Below, piece by piece: positions 37,705-50,214 of a stretch of 64,000 nt of DNA. The stretch lies in assembly GCA_037074765.1 (NCBI GenBank), contig JBAMDO010000569.1:186001-250000 (forward strand), read 5' to 3'. Source of the DNA: Mansonella perstans (Eukaryota; Nematoda; Chromadorea; Rhabditida; Onchocercidae). Numbering within the stretch: position 1 is the first letter of the stretch; the number at the start of each line of letters is the position of its first letter. Made by a program: the position numbers and the translations under genes. The notes under the pieces are model-generated. The model ran no database searches. It was not told the DNA's origin and saw only the letters and a list, made by a program, of their open reading frames with translations.

Positions 37705-38271
37705 AGATGGTCAGCAGAAGGAGTAAATTTGATTCTCATTGGATTCAGGGACATTTAATTGTTCAATTCATCGATTATTGCATGAAAGATGGTCAGCAGA
37801 AGGTGTAAATTTGATTCTCATTGGATTCAGGGACATTTGATTGTTCAATTCATCGATTATTGCATGAAAGATGGTCAGCAGAAGGTGTAAATTTGATTCT
37901 CATTGGATTCAGGGACATTTGATTGTTCAATTCATCGATTATTGCATGAAAGATGATGGTCAGCAGAAGGTGTAAATTTGATTCTCATTGGATTCAGGAA
38001 CATTTGATTGTTCAATTCATCGATTATTGCATGAAAGATGATGGTCAGCAGAAGGTGTAAATTTGATTCTCATTGGATTCAGGGACATTTGATTGTTCAA
38101 TTCATCGATTATTGCATGAAAGATGATGGTCAGCAGAAGGTGTAAATTTGATTCTCATTGGATTCAGGAACATTTGATTGTTCAATTCATCGATTATTGC
38201 ATGAAAGATGGTCAGCAGAAGGTGTAAATTTGATTCTCATTGGATTCAGGAACATTTGATTGTTCAATTTA
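37705..38271. repeat. 82/85-bp minisatellite, seven copies
   Basis: Units start AGATGGTCAGCAGAAGG and contain TTGATTCTCATTGGATTCAG, a GGACATTTGATTGTTC segment and TCATCGATTATTGCATGAA. The first units have an 82-bp period; several later ones carry a 3-bp insertion (AGATGATGG), giving 85 bp, and GGGACA alternates with GGAACA. The high identity means recent expansion or homogenisation. Confidence 0.95.
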
Positions 38272-38587
38272 AGAGGGCTCAAAATTTCATTTCTCATCGT
38301 TTATCATTTTTTGTCAGTTCACACTTTTGCAAGCAATCAGAATCTAAATTGATCGTATGAATGTGAAACAGCAACTGTCACAGCAAAATCACGCAATAGG
38401 ACGCATGAAATATTTCTGTGAAGGCAACAATGATTTCTCATGAATCAAATTGCCGCTTTATGGCAATGTGCCAAGTAACTCACGTGCATCTGCAATGTCT
38501 AGACGACCTTGTGCAATACGCGTGGGAGGGTCATTGGATGGCGGGCGGCAGGCGGATTTGCAGGTCAGGGTGAGACGAATAAATATT

Positions 38588-38622
<35 letters not shown>

Positions 38623-38650
38623 GTGTACGTGTTTGTGTGTGTATATATGT
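38588..38650. repeat. GT-rich microsatellite
   Basis: (GT)11 followed by interrupted (ATGT)n and GTGTAC/GTTTGTGT variants. It creates spurious Cys/Val ORFs. Confidence 0.95.
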
Positions 38651-39015
38651 TCTTTACCTGGATTTCTTTACACCTTCTGGGATTCGAACTTCTTGCATTC
38701 TTCTATCACTTATAAAATCCTCAATGTTCGAGAGTATTTTTCATTTTAAATGAGTTGAAGTGAATTTTGACATTTCCATCATTTCAATGGGATAAATTCG
38801 ATATCGATATCGATGTTAATTCTGTTACACATATATGTCATCTTAAAAGATTCACTATCGTTCATTTTACTTTTCATATGAATTTGAAATGCACGTGACT
38901 TCTAATCTCTTTGAAAAGATTATTTGGACAAACAAGTAATTTTCATGAGATATCTTTAATATTTATAGTTTTTTTTTTTTATTTTATGGTTTTTTTTTTC
39001 TTTTTTCAGGCGCTA

Positions 39016-42000
39016 ATGGATAAAGATTTCAAATCAGGCGCCATTGTTTGGGCTAAAATGAAAGGATTCCCACCATGGCCAGCAATGGTAAGTTTAAATA
39101 TAACAAATATTGAACTTTGATAATTGTACTGATGGCAGAAATGAATGATTATTGTAGATAATGCAACCATCAGAAAAAATGGAAGGTATACCTGCTGGTC
39201 GTTACTCAGTACTATTTTATGGTACACATGAAACAGCGATAATGAAGAAGAGTGATTTATTTGACTATTATTTATATCGTCATGAATATGAAGTACAGCG
39301 AAAGATTAAAGTAATTTTTTGGATTTTTTTGCAATTTGATTTCGATTTTTTTTTTTGATCAGCCACAGATTTCTTTGAAAAAGATTTTTTAAATAACTTT
39401 CAATTTTATAATCTTAGTTAGATTGCTTTTTTTCAAGGGTTTTACTGAAGCTTTGCAAGAAGCACGCAAAGCTGCTGATTGTACAGAAGTCAATTTGACA
39501 ACACCGAAAACTTCTGATTCTGTCGACGAGAAATCTTTTTCAGGATCATGTAACGCTAATTCTTTATCAGGTTTTGCTTATCCGTTCTAAGAGTTGACAA
39601 ATTTCTATTTGTTGAGGATAACTGAATCGGCGTATCGCAAAACTTTAGCGAAGCATCATGCTGATACTCCATCTGAAATAGTCGCATTTTAAAATATGGT
39701 ATCTTATAATGGCAGAATGTCGTTTTCAGTCTTTAAAGAATTCGCCGAAAGGATTTTTTTTTTAGGAGTTAGGGTTGGCAACGGAAATAGATGTCGGAGG
39801 AAATCGAGTCGGTCCGACACCAGTGAGAGTCTACTGGAAAATCTTTTATCAAGTCCAACCACATCTTCACCTCTTTTTCCATCCAGAATGCGGACGCCAT
39901 CTCTTTCACCAAGTAATCTTCTTCTGTGAAGGGTTTTTGTAAAAAGTGGGATCAATTATTCTCAAGACTGTTTATTTATATCAGACAATTAACGATTTAT
40001 TTCATTTCAGTTAAAGATAGCATTGAAGTAAGAAGTGAACGGAGGCGTCTGGGAAGCTTTACATCTATTTCAAGTCATAATAAAACGAATTCGTTTTCGC
40101 ACTCATTTGATATAGAATTAGGCGAAGTAAGTTTTATCTCTTCTGTATCGCATTATTTTACTGGATCAATATTCCACAATATTAAACTGATTTGAAATAA
40201 GGGAACATGAATTGAATTTCAGATTCGTTGTCAGTTGTTTATTTAACATTTTTTTCAAGGATCCGATGTTGCCGATTTTAACTGAAAGTGCTAATAACTT
40301 TCTACTTGATGCAATTGGTACAGATATTGATGAAATTGGAAGGCCATCAATGAAAAGTAGCGTTAAATGTCCCAAGTCTGCTATTGGTGATTATTTGTCA
40401 TCTGAGAAGCTGCGTGAACGCTTGAGCAGCATATCCTCGGGACGGACAAGGTTCATTTGAATCTCTTATGCCATCATGTCCATGGTATTTTCTGAATTAA
40501 GTGTTCATTTTTTATAAACCAAAATTTTTGTACATGCTAATTGTTTATGAAATGATCATCAGTTTGCAAAAATTATATATTTCTTGTGATGGTTTTTTCC
40601 TTTTTTTCGCTGTGATTTCTTGTGTTTTAAGATCTTTTTATTTTATTTGAATTTTTTCAGATTATGCTCAGGTATGTCAGACGGTTTCGAGGATTTGTTC
40701 GGATCATCGCCACTCTTCAGCCCTACAGATGCACTATCATCGTTGTCATTTAATGATATTTTGGGTGCATCTGATGATCATCCATTAGCAGGTTTTGATG
40801 AACAGAACTTCGAATTCCTTCAGCAAAATCCTGTCCAAAAGAAATGCTCAAGTTGTGGTTACCATTGTATTCTGTATGGTCTTAAGTGGAGGTCTGTCTC
40901 TTCTATGATTTAAAAAAGCCTACTGAGCATCAAAAGGAAAAATTCTTTCTTTTGGTAATTAACTAATTTGTTAGATGTGGAAATACGAGCTGTTTGAAAT
41001 GGAACGAAATTCATGAACCATCAGTTGCTGAAATAAATAGCCAGTTGTCCAGTTTTGTGGTAAGTATTATTCCACCATGTTCTCCAGATTGCGGAGCTGC
41101 TGTGGTTCAGACCATTACATTTAGTTTTTTTCTTTTCAGAAAGAAAATCCTGACGATGTTAAAACCGATCTCGTAACGTTGAATGTTTCTCCAGGTGCTG
41201 AGCTACGTGATAGCACTTTAGGCAGTATTCATGATCCAGTCATTTCAAATATTATATCTGATTGTTTAACATCAGATTCATTCGCTAATGTCTTTGCTCA
41301 AACATCATTGCCATCTATAAAAGTTGAAAACGAACCCGATCAAGTTAAAGGGTATTCCCAATGTACTATTCAGAAAAGTTTTCCAACTTCAGTACACTCT
41401 TCTCTTTCTTCTCAGAGTCAGAATGCAAATAACCAGAATATCAATTCCAGAAGAACTGGGAATGGACGTCCCAAATTTTAGTAAGCTTTTTTAGACTGTT
41501 ATGTGTATGACTGAAAGTTTTTTTATAGTAAGATTGAATATTCGAAAATTTAGGATTTTATTGCAGGATGGTAAGCAAACACCGTTTGAGACTTGTTGTA
41601 GATTTTTCGGCTGTTATTATCTTACGAACTAAAAAAATTTTTCGTGATTTTCCGTTCTTTTTATTTACAGTAAAGTGGAAAAAACGCCTTTAGTGGCGGA
41701 AGATGGTTGTAGGCACTGTTTTCACTGCAACGGACAAGTACGGCCGCAGATGTGTGGAGGCAACAGACATAGGTAATGGTTATTCTTAGAAAAATTTTTG
41801 TATTTTACACAGTCATTTTTTTAAATTTTAAATAATGAATTTAAAGATTATTGTTGGGAAAAGATATAAATATTTTAAGTAATTCAGTTGCTGTGTCACC
41901 TTCATCTCTGAAAAGTTTCATTTTAGATGCTATTTTCCAAATCTTTTTATTTTTTTAGATGGCGTTGCGTTGATAAGAAATGCCGAAAATGGTATGGTTG

Positions 42001-42993
42001 GGTTAGAAGTCATGAAGAAATACCAAAGGTATTGATTTCAGAGATTTTAAGCTTAGTTCATGTTGTGAATTAAATTAATATAAATTATTTTTCTTTATTT
42101 TTAGGATTTGGGCAAGAAAGGGAGATGGAAAGATCTTATTAAAATTCGGAGGAAATCACCATCAGTCAGTGAAACTGAGGGTGAACAGGTTTGTTCTAAG
42201 GCATTTTAATCTAATTTCCGAATTTCAATTTGAACAATCTACAAAATTTCATGGATGGTTCTGTATGCGAGATTAATGAATTTTTCTTTTTGTATGATGG
42301 AGTTTTATTTTTGATGAAATGCACTCATGTGCTTCATTGTTTTCAGAGTGAATCAGTTAGAAAGACCGCAAGGAAAAATACGAAACAATCAGGTATTTTT
42401 TATGCATGGATCGATTTTATTATTTTAGCAGTGAGATGTTTTGCTTCACGAAAGTTAGAAGGTTATAATGAGGAATGTTAGTACATTTACGGTTGGGTCT
42501 TTAGGTAATCGAACTCGATCCTCGGGAGTTATGCAGCTGAGGAGTTGTATGGAACGGCGAGTACGGTGGTGGACAAATGAAAAAAGAGAAAGTGGGTTGT
42601 CTCCAGAAAGGGAATTTCTAAGCGATCCACTAGATGCAGCTGCTGTATGCATTACAGTATCGAAATCAATGACTTCTGCCGCTAATACACGGTATATTAT
42701 TACTCACAAATTAGCAAAAATATTCATTTTTTATTAGAATTCTCTCACTATTACATTTTAAAAATCATGTACTGCTTCTATACTTTGACTAATTAGATGG
42801 TTTAACTTCTTTAACGTGCAGAACCGATGAAATGGGTACGGTGGACGGGTCGCTGGATTTATTAATGGACACGCTGTTCAGCTTGTTGGCGCCACTCGTA
42901 GCGCTAACCAAGCAGGTGCCCAATATTTTGGATCAAGAAGCAGAAAAAAAACTTTGGGAAGCATGTGCTTTGCATACACCAAGATTTGCTTAG
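39016..42993 (+). CDS. PWWP-domain nuclear protein with two cysteine-rich zinc modules
   Basis: Fifteen exons (39016-39087, 39158-39310, 39438-39570, 39766-39912, 40011-40126, 40260-40450, 40661-40891, 40975-41059, 41140-41480, 41671-41772, 41959-42028, 42105-42188, 42347-42392, 42505-42691, 42822-42993) give 709 residues. The N-terminal PWWP domain shows GAIVWAKMKGFPPWPAM and YSVLFYGTHETAIMKKSDL, a histone/DNA reader. A long Ser/Thr-rich region follows. Two zinc modules come next: KKCSSCGYHCILYGLKWR-CGNTSC and, after a disordered spacer, CRHCFHCNGQVRPQMCGG with RWRCVDKKCRKWYGW. The C-terminus is helical (LLMDTLFSLLAPLVALTKQV). Spliced-leader-like acceptor TTTTTTCAG lies just upstream of the start. 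PWWP is certain; the zinc modules match no named family that I can recall, so the protein may be nematode-specific. Probable role: chromatin binding. Confidence 0.82.
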
Positions 42994-44496
42994 CTAAAAA
43001 TTCTTAGCTTTCTCGAATCGTTAAAAATAGTTTAGTTTTTTAATTTTGATTAAAGTGTACGTAGGCTGGACGTTGGATGTCGCACCCGCCCATAAATTTT
43101 TTACAGTGCTGTGACGCTGTTATATTTCTAGTAGTTTAAAAAATCGTAAAAATCAAAAAAAATATATATATATATATATTAGTATTCTAGCATCTACTAT
43201 GCTGGACTACCATATAATGAAAGTAAAATGAATAAAGTGAACATTTCGTTATTCTCTTTAAATATCTCTATACTGTTGGAAGCTATCGGGGTCATTTGTT
43301 CACCATCGTACTCGTCATTAAATTTTTATAGGATTGTTAATGACTTTTATCCGTTATTGTTTTATTCAGATTACAAATTGATGACGTTTATTCACCATTA
43401 CATGCCAGTTTTTGTTGACATATTTAAGGTTTTGGCATAATCTTTCGAATATAGTTTCTCTTATACAGCTGTTACAGGACTTCTGGAACTTAAAGTCTAT
43501 TGGTTTTACCGTGAAATTCATGGTCATATATTTTTGCAATACCTTCAGAGATTTCTCAAAACTTTTACTCGCACTAGTGTAAATCGCTTGCATCTTCGTT
43601 TTTTATCATTTTCAGTTGTATTTCTGTAGAGTTTATATAATTTTGGAACTGGTGGCGAATCTCGGTGATCGCAATGTTTTTTATTCTTTGTATTTACCGT
43701 TATTTTTTTAGTTAAGTTTTATTCTACCACTGTTGTTGGAGTTGTTGTTGAAATAAAAGAAGTATATAGAAAATCTTTTCTCAAAAAAAGTTCGTACATA
43801 CACAGAATTAAGAGAAGCAATGATAAATGTGCCAATGAAATTCATAAATCATGTAAATTTCGAACTAAACATATGGCCAGAAGTAGGATAGAAATATTCG
43901 TAATAGGTAAGTTGCAAACAGTGAAGAGAAACATCATTTTAGGGTTATGTGTTGTTATATATGGGAGCAAAGTTATAAAAAATTGAAGTGTTGAAGTAGT
44001 TCTTTCTGTTTCTTCCTCAAGGCAACGGAATGATAATGTAAAACTCCGAGTAACGAAACGTTAGCTTAAGGAAGCGGAAATTCGGCAAATCAAGAAAGGA
44101 TTCATTAAAAAGCAATTTAATGCAACATGAGAGCATGGGTGTTGTCGACGTTCGATTTACAGTTCGCTCAACATTCAGTCACATAAAAACCATTGTAATT
44201 AATCAGTTTTATTTTTTTCGTCCATTAAATGAAAGAAATGAATGCAAAGAATCCATAGTACGATTAAATGGTTCAGCTGCACTATTGTTTCTGTAACCTA
44301 CCACGACAAAATCATTTTATCGCTTCAAAGAATGTTTTATCATTTAATTCACGACTATATCTATGTCAAAGAACGGTAAATAATTAAGCGAGGAAACCGA
44401 GGAGAAATTTATGCACAAATGTACAATAAATAAATAATAAAAACTTCAATATCATATGTTTCTGTGCAATTTTTCTATAAAAAATTAAACACAACC
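42994..44496. other. Convergent intergenic region
   Basis: 1.5 kb between the PWWP gene and syntaxin stops, with an (AT)n run at about 43160-43180. The 43228-43593 ORFs on both strands are AT-driven and not gene-like. Confidence 0.6.
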
Positions 44497-47008
44497 TTAT
44501 TTGGTGAAGAAATATGCAATTAGAATGAGGATAAGAATAAGAGTAAAGAAAAACATAAATAAGAAAATTCTCTTTTGTCGTGCCCTTTGCTGATATATAA
44601 CCGCTCGCTGTACTGCTGTTGCACCCTGAAAATAATAGGTTTGCAAATACAGATTATCATTTTTTTTCAAATGAGGAAATGAGAGGGATATGAAGTATTT
44701 CACAATATAACAAATATTCCACATATAATTGAAATTCTAAGTTATATCAAAGTGATACTTTAAGTTATCCAGATTACAGAATCCACATTCTCCACATTCA
44801 AATAATATTAAAATGCTAAACTTCACATTTCACACAAACAAAATATTGTACCTGTTGCACTTGTATGGATGCGTGTTCCACATTTGCTTCAATACTATCC
44901 ATAATTTCACCCTGATCATGTACGATTCTCGCCAAATCTTTCATTACTTGTGTCACGTCACTGATATCCTGATCAAGCTGTCTCATCGCCTGAATATAAA
45001 TTATAAAATTGATAATTCTAATACTGCTTTTTAATCGCTTTATGCATTCACTTCGGTTTGAAAATTTTTGAACCGAAATAATCTATTGGCATATTTCTTA
45101 TAAAAGCGTGCAAAAATTTCAGTTTACAAATAAATATTTGTAAACTATAAAATTTTTGACTGCTAAAATAGGGAACTTTTCGAATTTAAACAGATCAATC
45201 TGAAATCATTGAAAAAGCTTTGCCAAACAACTAATTTTCTTACGTATCTTTTATTGAATTTTGAACAATAAAAATTAGCTTCAATTTTTCCGATCATTTT
45301 ATAGGCTATAAAGTTCACTCTAATCGTTATAAATAATTAACGAAATCAAATTAATTAAGCTAAACGGTATTAGAGCCAGCGCACCCCCATTCCTGCAAAT
45401 TTATAATCAGGGCAGACTCAATCATATCTGTTGTCCATAATTCTTCCTTTACAATTATTGACAAAATTACACTTATAAGAAACAACCAAATCTTGTTTAT
45501 GTTAATCTCCTAATAGCATTTCTGTTCTCCTAACAGTAAAAGAAAACTAATTAACATAAATCTGAAATAGCGACAAATGAAATAAGCTATGAAAGTGACC
45601 TCACTCCTTTCCCTAATTTCCATGAGATGCTGCTGATGCTGAATTTGAAGATGCTGCCGTTCTTGGTGCTCATCATCATTCACTTGTTCTATCTACAATT
45701 TAAAATCGATCAATAATACATAAAAGATTCTTTTTCATCTCAATGTATCCTGGGAAACCGACATTTATGTGTATTGAACAAAAATGACCGCAGGACAAGA
45801 TGAACCAAATCTTTTGAAGGAACTTTGCAAAATTCGAATTTGTGTTCATTAAAGCTTTTGTAAGCACTTTTGCCTCGTTCAAGCAAGACAAATAAATCTT
45901 CTTTCATCCTATATATATTAAAAGTTAAATAGATTTGTGCAGTTACTTGATGGCTAACTTGCTGATCTTGCGCAGCTACTGCTTTCATTGATTCCTTTTC
46001 TTTCGCAACTGCATTCCTCTGTGCCACTTGTAAACGATTTAGAACACCAATTAAATCACCCATAAGTCGTTCACGATGTACTTTCATCGTTGATCCATAT
46101 CTCTAAGAAACGATGGAACATTAGAAAAATAAAAGTTAAAAAAAGAAATTAAACGGATAACCAATATACTTTACTAGTAAAGCAAGAACTTTTACGCTAC
46201 AATTATAAAAGCAATCGAAGATGAAACCTGATCGTTTGATAATTCCACCAAACGTTTCATCAAAGTGTTCGTTTCTTTGCTTAATGTATTGGCTGATGAT
46301 GTTACTTCCGCTACCTGATCACGTAAACGTTCGCCATCATCACTGCTACCTATTTTTCCACCTAATACTTCCAATTGTTGCACTGAAATTTGATTATTTA
46401 GAAAATTCCTTTGATTTGAAAGATCATTTCGAAATATTCTAGGAAATTATACTGATATCAAACACAGATTCTTTTCTGAAATTAATTGGCCAATCGTTAG
46501 ACATCTTATTAAATTTATAGAAGTTAATCGGAAAGGGATAAGTTAAGTTATAGAAAGATAACTTTGATTATCGCTTTCAGAAGATAACTATGCTAGGTCT
46601 TTTATCAAATATTACTGAAAAACGTGAATTTAAAATGAATTCTGAAAAATTAAAGCAATAAAAATAGCCTAAAATTTGACAGCAAAAAGCCTAAAAGCGG
46701 CAACTAAATAATGAATCCGCTTCAGATCTCTACATTTTATATAAGCAAGGGTACTACAACTTTTTGTCTAAAACGAATGAATAATGCTTATATAAAAGTA
46801 ATGTTAAAATAAGCAAATATCATCATAGCGTATAGTTATGTGATAAATGTGGAAATGATTTAACTCAGGTATATTGAATACGATATATTTCATAGTGTAA
46901 AGTAACTCAGTTAGGAAAAAGAAACAGACCATATTGGCTCAATCGTTGAATATTACTTGCAATAGTTGATACCAACGTGCTACCATCAATACTATCTGAG
47001 TTCATCAT
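44497..47008 (-). CDS. syx-7: Endosomal Qa-SNARE, syntaxin-7/12-like
   Basis: Six exons (47008-46930, 46382-46228, 46102-45947, 45692-45600, 44989-44852, 44625-44497) encode 249 residues. The N-terminal Habc bundle begins ASNIQRLSQYVQQLEVLGGK and continues with LSKETNTLMKRLVEL. The SNARE motif AMRQLDQDISDVTQVMKDLA has the zero-layer glutamine Gln187 in VHDQGEIMDSIEANVE, and a C-terminal hydrophobic anchor (IFLFMFFFTLILILILIAYFF) ends three residues before the stop. This is the layout of syntaxins 7/12/13, which drive late-endosome and lysosome fusion. The start at 47008 follows a TTTTCAG acceptor, suggesting trans-splicing; the next codon is also ATG. Complete. Confidence 0.9.
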
Positions 47009-50000
47009 CTCTTTCCTGAAAATGAAAAAAAAAAAAAAAAAAAACACAAATTTAGATGAAACTATTGATAAATAACTTTGGAAACATACAGATGAAAAAT
47101 AAACGTTTACGAACTGATGAATTCAACAGTAATTAAAATGAATATAAATAAGTGGAAATATGCTTTTCTTTTCAAATTATTTGCTTTATTTTTTAGAGAA
47201 TAAATAAACAGAAAGAAAAATGCTGCGAAATTTGAAGATAGAAAAATAAATATAATTTAAAGGTATAATTCATGAAAAGTTTACTTATTCAATTTAACCC
47301 TCAAAATGTTGATTATAATTTTCACGAGAATAAAACCTAAGATATGTTCGATTCGATTTGGTTCTAGTTACTTTAAAGCATATTATTCTACAGCATATTT
47401 CTCATACTATATGTTAAAATTCATTCTTTCGAAAATATTTCTAATAATAATTGCAATATAATAATTGGAGTATTTAGAGCAGAAAACTACCAATACAGAA
47501 AATGCAGATATTATTATTATGAATACTTTTTTGTCTTCAATTAATACATCAATAAATTTACAATTCATTTAAATATGCAAAATTTTCATGGGTTCAAATT
47601 ATAAAATAAATGTGTAAAAATTAGCATAAAATTCAACGTAGTCTCTTTTGAGAAGTTTGTTTAACTAAAAGAATACAGTATTACTACTATTACTATCCTT
47701 AATGCTAACAATGATATTCTTAATGCTTTCAAGAAAATACATTCCAACAAATCTTGATATGATTTAAAATTTTTGATCCAATTTTGAGTAGAAAAAAAGT
47801 AGAGAATACAGTAGAGGATAAATCGGAATACTTTTTTATATCTGCAGTAACGATTGCTTAATTTCTATCCATTTATTTTTTTTTTTTTTTTTACAGATAC
47901 CTTCTTTGTCATAGGAAAAAGCTTGCGAACCCTCGTAAGATAAGGTTGTCAGCAATGCTGACGATAACGTATGCCTCCGGCAAAGATTTCCCATATCAGG
48001 TACTAACCGAAAGATCAGGCAAAGTTGCCCAGAAACAGAATAGCAGGATCGTTTACCTTCAGGCAATCATCCTCAGAGAAAAAAAAAACCTTCTCAAAGA
48101 AGCTATTTCGAATTTTATGCTAATTTTTACATATTTATTTTATAATTTGAACCATTTAAAATCTCTTAAGAGAAGGACAACTCTTTACTCCAAGCTCCAG
48201 CAGAATGAGCTCAATTAGCCCTACAGGGCATTTATCTAAGAGAAAATGACACTGCATCCAAAATCCAATGGCCTAGATCTCGCTATCATCATTCATGCTT
48301 TGCTAGGCTTTGGCAAATGAATCTCTGGAATAAAGAATGGAGACATTCCGCAACGCTAGCATTTCGCTTCAAAAATTCACAGAATTCATTCAACGATAGG
48401 AGATGAAATTCTCAAATGTTGAAAATCTTAGGGAATTCAAACTATGACAGAATAAATCTTTTTACTTTACAAGGAGACACAATAGTAAATTGCAATCAGT
48501 AAAATAAAAACCAATGAAATTTCACTCTGCCAAACAAATCTATAATTTGATATTGCGAACTGTCAATTATTTCTCACATTCTCGCCTCTCCTCTCATTCT
48601 ACACTAACAATCATTGTTGTTGCTGATACATGAATGCTGTAGGGAATATGACAAAAGATTGCACTTCTCTGAGAAATTATTTCATCGTAGTAAAACTAGA
48701 CTTTCTCCTATTTATTATCATATATTACTAATATAAAGACATGGATTATTAATTATATATTACTAATACAGATTACTTAAGTAGTTATTAGCCTGATCCT
48801 TTTACAACAATGATAAAGATGAAGGAAAATCATTTGCCTGAAATCTGGAATCATTACATATTGATATTAATGCTATTCCAAACTCTCTAGATGATATTCA
48901 AAATAGTATTTAAAACAATATAAGCTTTGATTTGCACAAAGATATATCGTTATCAAATCTCAAATGAGTATCCAATGATTAAAAGAATAAATAATAATTG
49001 AAGAGTTGATGAGATCATGAAACCAGTTATTATCCAGCAAAAAAAGCCTGGATATTCTCGCTAATATAAAACAACTCTTACTTATTTCATCTATACGCAC
49101 AAAACATTCTTCCAACTCTTTCATTAATTTTTTTTTTTTTTTTTCACTGAATATAGGAAATTTATCACTGAAGTATTTTCAGCTGAATTAGATTACTCAG
49201 TAATAAATAGATTAGAAAGAAAAAAGTAATTCAGTACTCGTATCAATGAACAATCCAATGAACCAATATATGACACATTATCTAGCATTTTGTGTCATAT
49301 CTTATCTTTTAAAATAAGAAAAAAAAATGAGAAATAAGCTGTGAATCAATTACACCTTATTAATTGCAAAAGTTATTTTGCTAAATAAATCATTTTATTT
49401 ATGTAGAAATAACAGCAAAACCCGTAAAAAAAAGAAATCGTTTCACGCTGATCAATGAATGATCACAAAGACTTTAAAAGAAATGCTTTTCAAAATGAGA
49501 GAATACCATATTTATATTTACAAAGCAATTTTTTAAAAAAAAATATTAATAACTAGATGAGTTTCCGAATCCTCTTTTTCTTTTTCACACCTTGACTTGT
49601 TTTTCGCTATTTTGACTATACTTAATGTGAATAATTATCAATTCGCTCAGAATATTTCTTTCTCCTCCTTAATAAAAATAGATCAAATCCGTCCACGAAT
49701 AAAGTACAATTTGGAAAAAGTTCTAATTTCCATGAATTAAAATGAATTTCATGATGCATAGATCAAATTATTATGAAAACCCTGACAAAGAGATAGACAA
49801 TAAATGATAAAAAGGGCGAAACAATGTAAAAAAAAAAAAAAAAATTATGATATCATGAGAAGTACATTGGAAAATACAACAGAGCACAATAATATACAGA
49901 AATGTTAGCAATAAAAAGGCATATCTTCAAGGAAGAAGGCTCAAATTAGCGACAAATAATTATAACTAGAGTATAAGATAATTTTCCTCGTCTGATTATG

Positions 50001-50214
50001 TGATCTCCAAAAAATTATTCAGAGCTAATAAATTCAAATTACTTGTAAGAGTCTCATAAACAAAAGTGCAATTCATGAATGACTAAATTTATCAAAAAAA
50101 CAATAGTTAGAAAGTAATAATAATAACATAAATTTTTTGAGGTAGTAAAAAGAAAAAGAAGTAACACAACATCTGGCAAATGGAAGACCTGAAATAACTG
50201 GTAAACAGAAATAG
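47009..50214. other. Large gene-poor region
   Basis: 3.2 kb between two minus-strand genes. Nearly all is AT-rich with stops in every frame. An island near 47895-48370 is GC-richer and structured, but no intact gene is visible in it. The rest contains homopolymer runs and the 3' UTR of fcp-1. Confidence 0.55.

Larger units (their letters stand above)
37463..39015. other. Intergenic region with minisatellite and microsatellite
   Basis: Between dyf-1 and the PWWP gene, both on the plus strand. It holds the dyf-1 3' end (AATAAAATC about 95 bp after the stop), an 82/85-bp tandem array and a GT-rich microsatellite. A GC-richer stretch at 38450-38580 has no recognisable gene. Poly-T tracts end in TTTTTTCAG at 39009, a likely acceptor for the PWWP gene. 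Confidence 0.7.

Noticed and set aside
38680..38720. B-box-like GGGATTCGAACT suggesting a minus-strand tRNA
   Set aside because: No A-box, no acceptor stem and no cloverleaf could be drawn around it.
38450..38749. Plus-strand ORFs of 68-99 codons
   Set aside because: The centre is the GT microsatellite and no domain or splice partner is seen.
43228..43593. Overlapping ORFs on both strands between two convergent genes
   Set aside because: No splice context or motif; likely 3' UTR or intergenic chance frames.
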